Shown piece by piece: positions 1 through 8,699 of a DNA stretch of 36,287 bases. Each line of letters begins with the position of its first letter. Within the stretch, counting starts at the first letter, position 1. Source of the stretch: Puniceibacterium sp. GTDB lineage: Bacteria > Pseudomonadota > Alphaproteobacteria > Rhodobacterales > Rhodobacteraceae. The notes beneath the pieces were generated by a model. It did not search any database, was not told the DNA's origin, and saw only the letters and a list, made by a program, of their open reading frames with translations. Location of the stretch: assembly GCA_024636635.1 (NCBI GenBank), contig JAGXGV010000018.1:1-36287 (forward strand). Direction: 5' to 3'. The position numbers and the translations under genes were made by a program.

Positions 1-1
1 G

Positions 2-339
2 GCGCTGATCGGCGCGCTGGTCACGGCGCGGCGCGGTCTTGCCCGGGTGGCCTGGGGTGCGACAGTGGGCTTTATAGCGTGTTGCGTTTGACCGGATTCA
101 GTGCATTCAACTGCTTCCCCGAGGCAGTGTTTGTTTCCCGGCGCGGTCGGGGTGGCAGGTGAATTCAATTCAACGCAACACGCTCTATTGCGCTGTTTGC
201 CTGGGTGATCCACACGCAACTGCAACATGAGGGCCGGGATGGCACCGGCCATTCCATCCTTGCGGTGCTGGTGGTGATGGCGGTGTTTGCGGGGGTTTAC
301 CGCAGGTGGCGGGACAGGCAGAAGGCGGAGCATGGCTGA
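2..339 (+). pseudogene. small membrane protein gene, interrupted by a 110-bp repeat
   Basis: Two fragments of one reading frame flank a repeat. Before it, frame 2 from base 2 reads ALIGALVTARRG...GATVGF and meets a stop (89-91) inside the repeat. After it, frame 1 from base 187 reads IALFAWVIHTQLQHEGR and continues to a TGA at 337-339. Removing bases 76-188 rejoins the frames exactly and rebuilds one hydrophobic helix across the junction; a second helix ([14 protein letters not shown]) follows, then a basic tail. The stop overlaps the murB start, as expected of a normal member of the division and cell-wall cluster. The N-terminus lies outside the window. I do not recognise the family; it sits where Rhodobacterales often carry a small hypothetical gene between murC and murB. 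That it is broken is directly visible; that it was once functional is inferred. Confidence 0.6.
76..185 (-). mobile_element. MITE-like inverted-repeat element, copy 1
   Basis: The ends are inverted repeats: AGCGTGTTGCGTTTGA on the left and TCAACGCAACACGCT on the right. Bases 76-184 form a 109-bp unit. Its reverse complement aligns without gaps to copy 2 at 10350-10458 with 88 of 109 identities (counted by hand). TAT at 73-75 is repeated at 186-188 and may be a target-site duplication. It has no coding capacity. It interrupts a reading frame, so it appears to have inserted rather than to be an old intergenic feature. An internal dyad (CTGC...GCAG around a CCCC/GGGG core) is conserved between copies. 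Confidence 0.65.
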
Positions 340-1285
340 AATTTCCTTTCACGGACGCGGCAGTCTTTCACGGGACCGGGCGCTGAGCGATCTGACCTGG
401 CTGCGGGTGGGGGGATGCGCCGACTGGCTCTACCAGCCTGCGGACCGCGACGACCTGTGTGCGTTCCTCAAGGCCCTGCCAAAGGACATCGCGGTGTTTC
501 CCATGGGGGTCGGGTCGAACCTGATCGTGCGCGACGGCGGGTTGCGTGCCGTGGTGATCCGGATGGGACGGGGATTCAACGCCATCTCGGTCGAGGAGGG
601 CGGCCGCGTCACGGCTGGCTGTGCGGCGCTGGACAGCCATGTGGCGCGCAAGGCGGCCGCCGGGGGGGTGGACCTGACCTTTCTGCGCACCATCCCCGGC
701 ACCATCGGCGGGGCGGTGCGGATGAATGCCGGGTGTTATGGCGCCTATGTGGCGGATGTGCTGGTCAGCGTCGACGCGGTGAGCCGTGCGGGCGAGCGGG
801 TGACGCTGACGCCGCAGGACCTGAACCTTGGCTATCGCAGCAGCACCCTGCCCGAAGGCTGGGTGCTGGTCGGCGCGACCTTCGAGGCGCCGCGCGGCGA
901 TCCCGGCGCGCTTGAGCGGCGGATGGCGTCCCAGATCGCGAAGCGCGACGCGACGCAGCCGACGAAGGCGCGCACAGCCGGCAGCACGTTTCGCAATCCG
1001 GCGGGATTTTCCAGCACGGGGCGCGCGGATGACGTGCAGGATCTCAAGGCGTGGAAGGTGATCGACGACGCCGGAATGCGGGGTGCCCGCCGGGGCGGGG
1101 CGCAGATGAGCGCGATGCACAGCAATTTTCTGGTCAATACCGGCGGCGCGACGGCGGCCGATCTGGAAGGTCTGGGCGAAGAGGTCAGAAAAAAGGTTTT
1201 CCAACACAGCGGAATAGAGTTAGAGTGGGAAATCATGCGGATCGGTGAACCGGACCGCAAAACAGGGGCCGCAGACGAGCCCTGA
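332..1285 (+). CDS. murB: UDP-N-acetylenolpyruvoylglucosamine reductase
   Basis: MurB reduces the enolpyruvyl group to lactyl with NADPH and FAD, making UDP-MurNAc in the cytoplasm. The 317 residues show the FAD-binding block GVGSNLIV (59-66), the phosphate-binding [14 protein letters not shown] (121-134), the substrate motif GYRSS (about 167-171), AGSTFRNP (216-223) with the catalytic Ser218, and HSNFLVN (263-269). The C-terminal [11 protein letters not shown] carries the glutamate expected for proton donation. I chose the ATG at 332 over an upstream in-frame TTG (287) because it follows a purine-rich GGCGGAG and overlaps the preceding stop, a typical coupled start. It is followed by a short gap and ddl. 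Length and motifs are normal for the short MurB type. Identification is secure. Confidence 0.96.
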   Translation: MAEISFHGRGSLSRDRALSDLTWLRVGGCADWLYQPADRDDLCAFLKALPKDIAVFPMGVGSNLIVRDGGLRAVVIRMGRGFNAISVEEGGRVTAGCAALDSHVARKAAAGGVDLTFLRTIPGTIGGAVRMNAGCYGAYVADVLVSVDAVSRAGERVTLTPQDLNLGYRSSTLPEGWVLVGATFEAPRGDPGALERRMASQIAKRDATQPTKARTAGSTFRNPAGFSSTGRADDVQDLKAWKVIDDAGMRGARRGGAQMSAMHSNFLVNTGGATAADLEGLGEEVRKKVFQHSGIELEWEIMRIGEPDRKTGAADEP

Positions 1286-1368
1286 AAACACAGCAAAAAC
1301 AGACGGCCACAGGCAGGCCGCACATAATAACAAGGGCGATACGCCCGGGACATTTGAGGCAGTTTGGG

Positions 1369-2283
1369 ATGTCGAGCAGGACATTCCCGAAAGTAGTGGT
1401 ACTGATGGGCGGACCCTCGGCTGAACGCGAGGTGTCGCTCAGCTCTGGGCGAGAGTGCGCCGCTGCTTTGCGGGATCATGGATACAAGGTGAGCGAGGTC
1501 GATGCAGGCCCCGATCTGGCGCAGCGTCTGACCGATGCGGCGCCGGACGTTGTTTTCAACGCCCTGCACGGGCGCTGGGGCGAAGATGGGTGTGTGCAGG
1601 GCCTGCTGGAATGGCTGCGGATCCCCTACACCCATTCGGGGGTGCTGGCCTCGGCGCTGGCGATGGACAAGGCGCGCACCAAGGACGTGTTCCGCGCGGC
1701 CGGCCTGCCGGTGGTGGACAGCCTGATCGCCCTGCGCGACGATGTGCGGCGCGGCCATGTGATGGTGCCGCCCTATGTGGTCAAGCCCAACAACGAGGGG
1801 TCTTCGGTCGGGGTTTACCTGGTGGCCGAAGCCGCGAACGCGCCGCCGCAGCTTTCGGACGACATGCCCGAAAGCGTCATGGTCGAGGCCTTTGTGCCCG
1901 GGCGCGAACTGACCACCACGGTGATGGGGGACCGGGCGCTGACGGTCACCGACATCCTGACCGATGGCTGGTACGATTACGATGCAAAATACAAGCCTGG
2001 CGGATCGCGCCATGTGGTGCCCGCCCAGATTGCGCCGGACATCTTTGATGCCTGCCTTGACTATGCGCTGCGGGCGCATCGCGCGCTGGGGTGCCGGGGC
2101 GTGAGCCGGACCGATTTCCGCTGGGACGAGGCGCGCGGGCTGGACGGGCTGATCCTGCTGGAAACCAACACCCAGCCCGGAATGACACCGACATCGCTGT
2201 CGCCCGAACAGGGGCAGACCGTCGGCCTCAGCTTTCCCGAGATGTGCGCCTGGATGGTGGAGGATGCGTCATGCAACAGATAA
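1369..2283 (+). CDS. ddl: D-alanine--D-alanine ligase
   Basis: This ATP-grasp enzyme joins two D-alanines for the peptidoglycan stem peptide. The 304-residue product shows VLMGGPSAEREVSLSSG (11-27), FNALHGRWGEDG (63-74), the HSGVLASALAMDK segment that ends the N-terminal domain, the ATP-binding VVKPNNEGSSVGV, and the C-terminal LLETNTQPGMT with the metal and substrate ligands. The ATG at 1369 is preferred to the in-frame TTG at 1354 because GAGGCAG lies about eight bases before it and the conserved N-terminal strand begins right after. The end overlaps the ftsQ start by 13 bases, so the two are probably translationally coupled. The start region (GGGATGTCGAGCAG) is found again at 4590-4603, see findings. 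Confidence 0.96.
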   Translation: MSSRTFPKVVVLMGGPSAEREVSLSSGRECAAALRDHGYKVSEVDAGPDLAQRLTDAAPDVVFNALHGRWGEDGCVQGLLEWLRIPYTHSGVLASALAMDKARTKDVFRAAGLPVVDSLIALRDDVRRGHVMVPPYVVKPNNEGSSVGVYLVAEAANAPPQLSDDMPESVMVEAFVPGRELTTTVMGDRALTVTDILTDGWYDYDAKYKPGGSRHVVPAQIAPDIFDACLDYALRAHRALGCRGVSRTDFRWDEARGLDGLILLETNTQPGMTPTSLSPEQGQTVGLSFPEMCAWMVEDASCNR

Positions 2284-3137
2284 GCCGGGCCGATCCGGCG
2301 CCGTCGCGCCTGCGCTACCGCATGAACCGGCTGATGCTGACGCCGTTCTACCGGATCATGCTGCGGGTGGGGTTGCCGTTCCTGGTCGCCGTCGGCGGCG
2401 GTTCCCTGTGGTATTCGGTGCAGGAGAACCGCGACGCCTTTTGGGGGATGGTCGTGAGTGCGCGCGAGTCCTTCGAGCAGCGCCCCGAATTCATGGTCGC
2501 GCTGATGGCGATCGACGGAGCCAGCGACGGCGTGGCCGAGGACATTCGCAAGACGCTGCCGGTGACCTTTCCGGTGTCTTCCTTCGATCTGCCGCTGGAC
2601 GAGATGCGCGATGCGGTCGCAAAGCTTGATGCCGTGGAAAGCGCGCGCTTGCGCATCCGGCAGGGAGGCGTGCTTCAGATCGATGTAGTCGAGCGAGTGC
2701 CGACCGTGGTCTGGCGCAACGAGACGGGTCTGGAACTGCTGGACCGCAAGGGCGTGCATGTCGGCCCCGTGGCGCATCGCGGCGATCAGCCCGCGCTGCC
2801 GCTGATCGTCGGGCTTGGCGCGGATGGACATGTGCCCGAGGCGCTGTCGCTGCTGGCGGCGGCGAAACCGCTTTGGCCGCGCCTGCGTGCTGTGCAGCGC
2901 ATCGGCGAGCGGCGCTGGGACATCGTGCTGGACCGCGACCAGCGCGTGATGCTGCCCGAGGACGGTGCGGTGCAGGCGCTGGAGCGGGCGATTGCGATGG
3001 ATCAGGCGGTGGAACTGCTGAACCGGGACTTGATGGCGGTGGATCTGCGGTTGCCGCAGCGGCCGACCTTGCGGCTGACCGGATATGCGGTCGAGGAATT
3101 GCGGCGCATGAAGACGATGAAAGTTGGGGATAACTGA
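2271..3137 (+). CDS. ftsQ: cell division protein FtsQ
   Basis: FtsQ is a bitopic inner-membrane protein that links early and late divisome proteins and binds FtsB/FtsL in the periplasm. The 288 residues have a short basic cytoplasmic N-terminus, one membrane helix (about 27-47, RIMLRVGLPFLVAVGGGSLW), a POTRA-like domain (about 73-141) ending in the characteristic VVERVPTVVWR, and a beta domain. The ATG at 2271 has a GGTGGAGG ribosome site just upstream and overlaps the ddl end. The stop is directly followed by the ftsA ATG with no gap. Order and spacing are those of the standard cluster. The family is poorly conserved in sequence, so context carries part of the call. Confidence 0.93.
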   Translation: MQQISRADPAPSRLRYRMNRLMLTPFYRIMLRVGLPFLVAVGGGSLWYSVQENRDAFWGMVVSARESFEQRPEFMVALMAIDGASDGVAEDIRKTLPVTFPVSSFDLPLDEMRDAVAKLDAVESARLRIRQGGVLQIDVVERVPTVVWRNETGLELLDRKGVHVGPVAHRGDQPALPLIVGLGADGHVPEALSLLAAAKPLWPRLRAVQRIGERRWDIVLDRDQRVMLPEDGAVQALERAIAMDQAVELLNRDLMAVDLRLPQRPTLRLTGYAVEELRRMKTMKVGDN

Positions 3138-4472
3138 ATGATCGAGCTGTATGAATCTCAGCGCGCGATGCGCAACATGCGTAAGGTCGCAATGCAGCGG
3201 GGGGTGATCGCGATCCTTGACGTGGGCAGTTCCAAGATCGCCTGCCTGGTGTTGCGCTTTGACGGCTCGGAAAAGGGCGGCGAGAATGACGGCATCGGGT
3301 CGCTGGCAGGACAGTCGGGATTCCGTGTCATCGGGGCGGCCACCACCCGGTCGCGCGGCGTGCGTTTTGGCGAGATCGACGCCATGGGCGAGACCGAGCG
3401 TGCCATCCGCACCGCCGTTCAGGCGGCGCAGAAGATGGCGCAGATCCGGGTTGATCATGTCATCGCCTGCTTTTCGGGCGCTGGGCCGCGGTCCTACGGG
3501 CTGGACGGCAAGGTCGAGATCGAGGGCACAACCGTGTCCGAACAGGACATCGCCCGGGTGCTGTCGTCCTGTGACGTGCCCGACTTCGGTAATGACCGCG
3601 AGGTGCTGCACGCGCAGCCGGTGAACTTTGCGCTGGACCACCGGTCGGGCCTGGGCGATCCGCGCGGCCAGCTTGGCCAGACGCTGAGCACCGACATGCA
3701 CATGCTGACGGTCGAGGCGATGGCGATCCAGAACCTGGCCCATTGCGTGAAACGTTGCGATCTGGAACTGGCGGGCATCGCGTCTTCGGCTTATGTCAGC
3801 GGCGTTTCCGCGCTGGTCGAGGACGAACAAGAGCTGGGTGCCGCCTGCATCGATCTGGGCGGCGGCGCGACCGGCGTGTCGATCTTCATGAAAAAGCACA
3901 TGATCTATGCCGATTCAGTGCGGATGGGCGGCGATCATGTCACCGGCGACATTTCCATGGGTCTTCAGGTGCCGATGGCGACGGCCGAGCGGATCAAGAC
4001 ATTCTACGGCGGCGTCGTCGCCACCGGCATGGACGACCGCGAGATGATCGAGATCGGCGGCGACACCGGCGACTGGCATCACGACCGCCGCACCGTCAGC
4101 CGGGCCGAATTGATCGGCATCATGCGCCCCCGGGTTGAAGAGATCCTCGAAGAGGTGCGCGCCCGTCTGGACGCCGCCGGGTTCGAGCACCTTCCCAGCC
4201 AGCAGATCGTGCTGACCGGCGGCGCGTCGCAGATTCCCGGCCTTGACGGACTGGCCAGCAAGATCCTGGGCCAGCAGGTGCGTCTGGGTCGGCCGATGCG
4301 GGTGCATGGATTGCCGCAGGCGGCGACGGGACCGGGATTTGCCAGCGCGGTCGGCCTTTGCCTTTATGCCGCCCATCCGCAGGACGAATGGTGGGATTTC
4401 GAGATTCCGGTCGAGCGGTATCCGGCACGCTCGCTCAAGCGGGCGGTGAAGTGGTTCCGGGACAACTGGTGA
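3138..4472 (+). CDS. ftsA: cell division protein FtsA
   Basis: FtsA is an actin-like ATPase that tethers FtsZ filaments to the membrane and recruits the late divisome. The 444 residues show the phosphate-1 motif AILDVGSSKIACLV (25-38), the 1C/SHS2 insertion, phosphate-2 ACIDLGGGATGVSIF (about 236-250), and the adenosine motif IVLTGGASQIPGL (about 357-369). The C-terminal RSLKRAVKWFRDNW is an amphipathic, basic and aromatic helix of the kind that acts as the membrane anchor. Translation begins immediately after the ftsQ stop. It is followed by a 382-base gap before ftsZ, so ftsZ is probably also transcribed separately. Confidence 0.96.
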   Translation: MIELYESQRAMRNMRKVAMQRGVIAILDVGSSKIACLVLRFDGSEKGGENDGIGSLAGQSGFRVIGAATTRSRGVRFGEIDAMGETERAIRTAVQAAQKMAQIRVDHVIACFSGAGPRSYGLDGKVEIEGTTVSEQDIARVLSSCDVPDFGNDREVLHAQPVNFALDHRSGLGDPRGQLGQTLSTDMHMLTVEAMAIQNLAHCVKRCDLELAGIASSAYVSGVSALVEDEQELGAACIDLGGGATGVSIFMKKHMIYADSVRMGGDHVTGDISMGLQVPMATAERIKTFYGGVVATGMDDREMIEIGGDTGDWHHDRRTVSRAELIGIMRPRVEEILEEVRARLDAAGFEHLPSQQIVLTGGASQIPGLDGLASKILGQQVRLGRPMRVHGLPQAATGPGFASAVGLCLYAAHPQDEWWDFEIPVERYPARSLKRAVKWFRDNW

Positions 4473-4591
4473 TCGTATTGCCGGGATGGTCCGGCACGCG
4501 CGGATTTCTGCCCGTGCCAGAGTTTGCGCGTGACGCCGAAGGCCGGTGCGGGTAGTTTCAGAGTGGTACCGCCCAAAGAGGCGGACATGGG

Positions 4592-4732
4592 ATGTCGAGC
4601 AGACCTCCCCACGATACGGACCTGATGCTTCGCGGCTTTTGTGCGCGCCAAAAGGCGTGTCTGGTAGTCGTTGACCCGGAAACCACAGCATGTCGTGAAA
4701 TCGTCGATATACCGAGTATAATGGTGAATTAA
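4592..4732 (+). CDS. possible small protein, 46 residues
   Basis: An ATG reading frame of 46 codons begins MSSRPPHDTDLM and ends DIPSIMVN with TAA. A GAGGCGG about ten bases upstream could be its ribosome site. Its first four residues (MSSR) and the DNA around its start match the start of ddl. There is no signal peptide or membrane helix, and it has two or three cysteines. I do not recognise it. It overlaps the TATAAT that would serve ftsZ, so it may be a translated leader or a chance frame left by a small duplication. Confidence 0.3.
   Translation: MSSRPPHDTDLMLRGFCARQKACLVVVDPETTACREIVDIPSIMVN
4717..4722 (+). promoter_or_regulatory. candidate ftsZ promoter -10
   Basis: TATAAT matches the sigma-70 -10 consensus perfectly in otherwise GC-rich DNA and lies 132 bases before the ftsZ ATG. 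The -35 region at the right distance (around 4693-4698, TCGTGA) is poor, so the match may be fortuitous. Confidence 0.35.
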
Positions 4733-4854
4733 TTGCCATATTTGGTGGGAATCTTACGTTTTTTGGATGACGCGAAGCTCGTGATTCGTTAAACTTGGTG
4801 GGAATAGGCGCAAAAAGGGCCTGGGACAGGCCACAACAGCAGGCGGAAACATCA

Positions 4855-6501
4855 ATGACTTTGAACCTTTCGGTGCCCGGACAGGATGACTTGAAACCTC
4901 GGATCACGGTATTCGGCGTGGGCGGTGCCGGAGGCAACGCGGTCAACAACATGATCGACAAGCAGCTTGACGGTGTGGACTTTGTTGTCGCCAACACCGA
5001 TGCGCAGGCGCTTCAGCAAAGCAAGGCCGAAAACAAGGTCCAGCTGGGGGTGAAGGTCACCGAGGGCCTTGGGGCAGGGGCACGCGCAAGCGTCGGCGCC
5101 GCCGCCGCCGAAGAGAGCATCGAACAGATCGTCGACCATCTGGCCGGGGCGCACATGTGTTTCATCACCGCCGGCATGGGTGGTGGCACCGGAACCGGGG
5201 CCGCGCCGATCATCGCGCAGGCCGCGCGCGAACTGGGCGTTCTGACCGTCGGCGTGGTGACAAAGCCCTTTCAGTTCGAGGGCAACAAGCGGATGAAGCA
5301 GGCCGAAGACGGCGTCGAGGCGCTGCAAAAGGTCGTTGATACGCTGATCATCATTCCCAACCAGAATCTGTTCCGTCTGGCGAATGAAAAGACCACATTT
5401 ACCGAGGCGTTCAGCCTGGCCGACGATGTGCTGTATCAGGGTGTCAAGGGTGTGACCGACCTGATGGTGCGTCCGGGCCTCATCAACCTCGACTTTGCCG
5501 ACGTGCGTGCGGTGATGGACGAGATGGGCAAGGCCATGATGGGCACGGGCGAGGCCGAGGGCGAAGATCGCGCCATCCAGGCCGCCGAAAAGGCCATCGC
5601 CAACCCGCTGCTGGACGAGATCAGCCTGCGCGGCGCCAAGGGTGTTCTGATCAACATCACCGGCGGTCACGACCTGACCCTGTTCGAGCTGGACGAGGCG
5701 GCCAACCGCATCCGCGAGGAAGTGGATCAGGACGCGAACATCATCGTCGGCTCGACTCTGGACAGCTCGATGGAAGGCCGGATGCGCGTCAGCGTCGTTG
5801 CCACCGGTATCGATGCCCGCGACGTGAACACGGAACTTCCGGTGCCGCGCCGTTCGCTTGCCCAGCCGCTCAAGCAGTCTGTCGAGTCGGCGGCCTCCGC
5901 TCTGGCCCCCAAGCTGCAGCCCAAGCCCGCCGCGCAGCCGATTGCCGCGCAAAAGTCCGAGCCGCAGTACGAGGAAGAAGAGCCGTCGCTGTTTGAGGGC
6001 ATGAACGCCGATCAGCGCGCCGCCGAAGAGCTGGCCTACGAGGAAGAGGAATTCTATCAGGAGGCCGAGCAGGACGACGGTCTGCCGCCGCCGGCCTACA
6101 AGCCGCAGGTGGCGCAGTTCCAGCCCCGCGCCGAGATCGAGGCGGAGCCCGAAACATTCGTCGCCCCGCGCGCCGCGGCGCCCGGAACTCCGTCGCCGGA
6201 AGCTTTGGCACGTCTTCAGGCCGCAGCTGCCCGCGCCCGTCCCAACCAGCCCCAGGGCATGGGGCGTCCCGCAGCAGCCGCTGCCGAAGCAGCGGAAACC
6301 GACAGGAACCCGCGTTTCGGCATCAATTCGCTGATCAACCGCATGACCGGCCACGGTCAGGAGGCACCGGCCCCGCGCCGCCAGCAACCGCCGGTTCAGG
6401 CCCGCAGGCAGGCCCAGCCCGACCCGATGGTCGAGCCCGAGCATGACCCGGATCAGGAGCGGATCGAGATCCCCGCCTTCCTGCGGCGCCAGGCGAACTG
6501 A
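4855..6501 (+). CDS. ftsZ: cell division protein FtsZ
   Basis: FtsZ is the tubulin-like GTPase that forms the division ring. The 548-residue product has the nucleotide-binding [13 protein letters not shown] (21-33), the tubulin signature GGGTGTG (109-115), the T7 loop region with [11 protein letters not shown], and a C-terminal conserved peptide [12 protein letters not shown] at the very end, which should bind FtsA. Between the globular part (to about 320) and that peptide lies a long linker rich in Ala, Pro, Glu and Gln, as in alphaproteobacteria, which explains the length above the usual 380-400. The ATG at 4855 is preceded by GGCGGAA; a longer TTG frame from 4795 has no conserved residues. 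A strong terminator follows. Confidence 0.97.
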   Translation: MTLNLSVPGQDDLKPRITVFGVGGAGGNAVNNMIDKQLDGVDFVVANTDAQALQQSKAENKVQLGVKVTEGLGAGARASVGAAAAEESIEQIVDHLAGAHMCFITAGMGGGTGTGAAPIIAQAARELGVLTVGVVTKPFQFEGNKRMKQAEDGVEALQKVVDTLIIIPNQNLFRLANEKTTFTEAFSLADDVLYQGVKGVTDLMVRPGLINLDFADVRAVMDEMGKAMMGTGEAEGEDRAIQAAEKAIANPLLDEISLRGAKGVLINITGGHDLTLFELDEAANRIREEVDQDANIIVGSTLDSSMEGRMRVSVVATGIDARDVNTELPVPRRSLAQPLKQSVESAASALAPKLQPKPAAQPIAAQKSEPQYEEEEPSLFEGMNADQRAAEELAYEEEEFYQEAEQDDGLPPPAYKPQVAQFQPRAEIEAEPETFVAPRAAAPGTPSPEALARLQAAAARARPNQPQGMGRPAAAAAEAAETDRNPRFGINSLINRMTGHGQEAPAPRRQQPPVQARRQAQPDPMVEPEHDPDQERIEIPAFLRRQAN

Positions 6502-6534
6502 ACCGGACCGTTCAAACCGGACACGATGTTACAG

Positions 6535-6563
6535 AAATGCCCCCCTTTTGCGGGGGCATTTTT
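6535..6563 (+). terminator. intrinsic terminator after ftsZ
   Basis: AAATGCCCCC (6535-6544) pairs with GGGGGCATTT (6552-6561) around a seven-base loop, followed by more T. It is a clear Rho-independent terminator 33 bases after the ftsZ stop, and it separates lpxC from the division operon. Confidence 0.85.
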
Positions 6564-6745
6564 CCGTTCAGGAACAAAGGGTTCAGCACGGACAGCCCGA
6601 AGTGGGCGGCGTTGCGCCGAGATTGACACGGCGATGTTTCAGACCGTTGCAATCTTTGATTTGAGGCAAAAGGGGTGAGCCTTTATCTGATGTACAAGCG
6701 TTAACGGGATCTTTCCGTATTTCGCAAAGACGTGAGGATAAAGCA

Positions 6746-7669
6746 GTGCAGACCACAATCAGATCAGCGATTTCATTTTCCGGTGTCGGACTCCATTCCG
6801 GCAAACCCGCGCGTCTGACCATCCGACCGGCATCGGCCGAACACGGTGTGTGGTTCAAGCGCACCGACATCGCCGTGGGGGATGCGCTGGTTCCGGCGCG
6901 CTGGGACGCGACCGAACACACGCCGCTGTGCACCCGGATCTTCAACAGGGTGGGCGTCTCTGTCTCGACCATCGAACATGTGATGGCGGCCCTTGCGGGC
7001 TGCGGCGTGCACAACGCGCTGGTCGAAATCGACGGCCCCGAGGTTCCGATCCTTGACGGTTCTGCGGCCCCCTTTGTGCGCGGCATCCTGGCGCGGGGTG
7101 TGCGGGAACTTGACGTGCCGGTCCGCGTGATCGAGGTGCTTGCCCCGGTCGAGGTGAAGACCGACCAGGGTTGGGCGCGGCTTGAGCCCGGATCGGGCGG
7201 TCTGTCCATGGATTTCCACATTTCCTTTGCAGACAAAGCGATCGGCACCCAGAGCAAATCGCTGGACCTGCGCAACGGCACCTTTGTACGTGAACTGTGC
7301 GACAGCCGCACCTTCTGCCGTCAGGCGGATGTCGATGCGATGCGCGAAAAGGGTCTGGCCCTTGGGGGTACGCTTGAAAACGCCGTCGTCGTTGATGGCG
7401 ACCGTGTGCTCAGCCCGGGCGGATTGCGCCACGCGGACGAGGCCGTGCGTCACAAGATGCTGGACGCGCTTGGCGATCTGGCTTTGGCCGGGGCGCCGAT
7501 CATCGGCCACTACACCGGACACAAGGCGGGTCACACCCTGACCAACCTTTTGCTGCGCGCGCTGTTCGACACGCCGGGCGCCTTTCGCATGGCGTTTGTT
7601 TCAACGGAAACCGCGGCGCGTCTGCCCGGTGCCGGGGTCGACCGCCACGAAATCCCGGCGGTCGCCTGA
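6746..7669 (+). CDS. lpxC: UDP-3-O-acyl-N-acetylglucosamine deacetylase
   Basis: LpxC carries out the committed, zinc-dependent deacetylation step of lipid A synthesis in the cytoplasm. All active-site residues are visible in the 307-residue product: Glu77-His78 in TIEHVMAALAG, His236 and Asp240 in RHKMLDALGD, and His263 in KAGHTLTN, matching E. coli Glu78, His79, His238, Asp242 and His265. The start is a GTG at 6746 with GAGGA about eight bases upstream. It follows the ftsZ terminator, so it needs its own promoter in 6564-6745, where I could not pick one with confidence. The position after ftsZ is the usual one. It shows that this organism makes lipid A. Confidence 0.97.
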   Translation: MQTTIRSAISFSGVGLHSGKPARLTIRPASAEHGVWFKRTDIAVGDALVPARWDATEHTPLCTRIFNRVGVSVSTIEHVMAALAGCGVHNALVEIDGPEVPILDGSAAPFVRGILARGVRELDVPVRVIEVLAPVEVKTDQGWARLEPGSGGLSMDFHISFADKAIGTQSKSLDLRNGTFVRELCDSRTFCRQADVDAMREKGLALGGTLENAVVVDGDRVLSPGGLRHADEAVRHKMLDALGDLALAGAPIIGHYTGHKAGHTLTNLLLRALFDTPGAFRMAFVSTETAARLPGAGVDRHEIPAVA

Positions 7670-7708
7670 ACCGGTCAGTCCAGCCTGTGCCACAGGGTCG
7701 GCGGAAAA

Positions 7709-7731
7709 CGGTGCAAAGGCGTTTTGCACCG
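7709..7731 (+). terminator. hairpin after lpxC
   Basis: CGGTGCAAA (7709-7717) and TTTGCACCG (7723-7731) form a nine-pair stem with a five-base loop, followed by GAATTTTCT. The T tract is interrupted, so termination may be partial. Confidence 0.6.
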
Positions 7732-7805
7732 GAATTTTCTGTGCTAGGACCGGTGGCAACAGTGGGGTCATTCACCCCGCAGCACGCAATCAAGGGTGAG
7801 CAGGC

Positions 7806-8660
7806 ATGACAGGCGGCAGGTCGCGACTATCTGTGATCGGGGCAGTTCTGGTGTTGGGCCTCGTGTCGGCCTGCGGAGACCGTGGGCCCGGCTCGTCGCG
7901 TGGCGGCGATTCCAATCTCGAGAGTTTTACCGCAGAGCAGATCTACGAGCGGGGCGAATACGAGCTTAACAACAACGATCCCACCGAGGCCGCGTTCTAC
8001 TTCGGCGAGATCGAGCGTCTTTATCCCTATTCGGACTGGGGCAAGCGGGCGCTTATCATGCAGGCTTTTGCCTATCACCGCGACCGCGATTACGAAAATT
8101 CCCGCTCTGCCGCACAGCGCTACATCGACTTCTATCCGCTGGAAGACGATGCCGCCTATGCGCAGTACCTGCTGGCGCTGTCCTATTACGACCAGATCGA
8201 AGAGGTCGGGCGCGATCAGGGTCTGACGTTCCAGGCGCTGCAATCCCTGCGCACCGTGATCGAACGTTATCCCGACAGCGAATATGCCCGTTCGTCCGTG
8301 CTCAAGTTCGATCTGGCCTTCGACCATCTGGCGGGCAAGGAGATGGAGATCGGGCGCTATTACCTCAAGCGCAAGAACTACGCCGCCGCCGTGAACCGGT
8401 TCCGCGTGGTGGTCGAGGATTTCCAGACCACAACCCACACCGCAGAGGCGCTGCACAGGCTGGTCGAATCCTACCTGTCGCTCGGGCTGACCCAGGAGGC
8501 GCAGGCCGCCGGGGCGATCCTTGGGTACAACTACCAGTCGACGCAGTGGTACGATGACAGCTACAAGCTGCTCACCGGTCGCGGTCTTGAACTCGAGGCG
8601 GCAGGGGACAACTGGCTGGCGCAGATCTACCGGCAGATGATCAAGGGTCAGTGGCTGTAG
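7806..8660 (+). CDS. bamD: outer membrane assembly lipoprotein BamD
   Basis: BamD is the essential lipoprotein of the BAM complex that inserts beta-barrel proteins into the outer membrane. The 284-residue product starts with a lipoprotein signal (hydrophobic 8-20, lipobox VSAC with Cys23) and then has five TPR-type helix pairs, for example EAAFYFGEIERLYPYSDWGK and NSRSAAQRYIDFYPLEDDAA, typical of the YfiO/ComL family. The ATG at 7806 follows GGGTGAG. It sits between lpxC and recN, its common place in Rhodobacterales. The recN start lies 40 bases after its stop, so the two may be cotranscribed. Confidence 0.93.
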   Translation: MTGGRSRLSVIGAVLVLGLVSACGDRGPGSSRGGDSNLESFTAEQIYERGEYELNNNDPTEAAFYFGEIERLYPYSDWGKRALIMQAFAYHRDRDYENSRSAAQRYIDFYPLEDDAAYAQYLLALSYYDQIEEVGRDQGLTFQALQSLRTVIERYPDSEYARSSVLKFDLAFDHLAGKEMEIGRYYLKRKNYAAAVNRFRVVVEDFQTTTHTAEALHRLVESYLSLGLTQEAQAAGAILGYNYQSTQWYDDSYKLLTGRGLELEAAGDNWLAQIYRQMIKGQWL

Positions 8661-8699
8661 TTCCGGATCCGGCGATGAGTGACCTTTGGGGGATGTCCC

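Larger units (their letters stand above)
4473..4854. other. ftsA-ftsZ intergenic region
   Basis: This 382-base stretch holds no long gene. It contains a possible 46-codon reading frame (4592-4732), a 14-base copy of the ddl start region (4590-4603), a perfect TATAAT (4717-4722) and the ftsZ ribosome site GGCGGAA (about 4842-4848). The middle is more AT-rich than the genes around it. I saw no intrinsic terminator after ftsA, and no TTAA-N7-TTAA pair of the CtrA type. Confidence 0.6.

Noticed and set aside
2061-3899. 612-codon open frame on the minus strand opposite ftsQ and ftsA
   Set aside because: Its composition (Arg, His, Gln, Leu) is that of an antisense frame of high-GC3 genes, and ftsQ and ftsA are certain on the other strand.
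4723-4800. CtrA boxes before ftsZ
   Set aside because: TTAA occurs twice (4729-4732 and 4789-4792) but not as TTAA-N7-TTAA.
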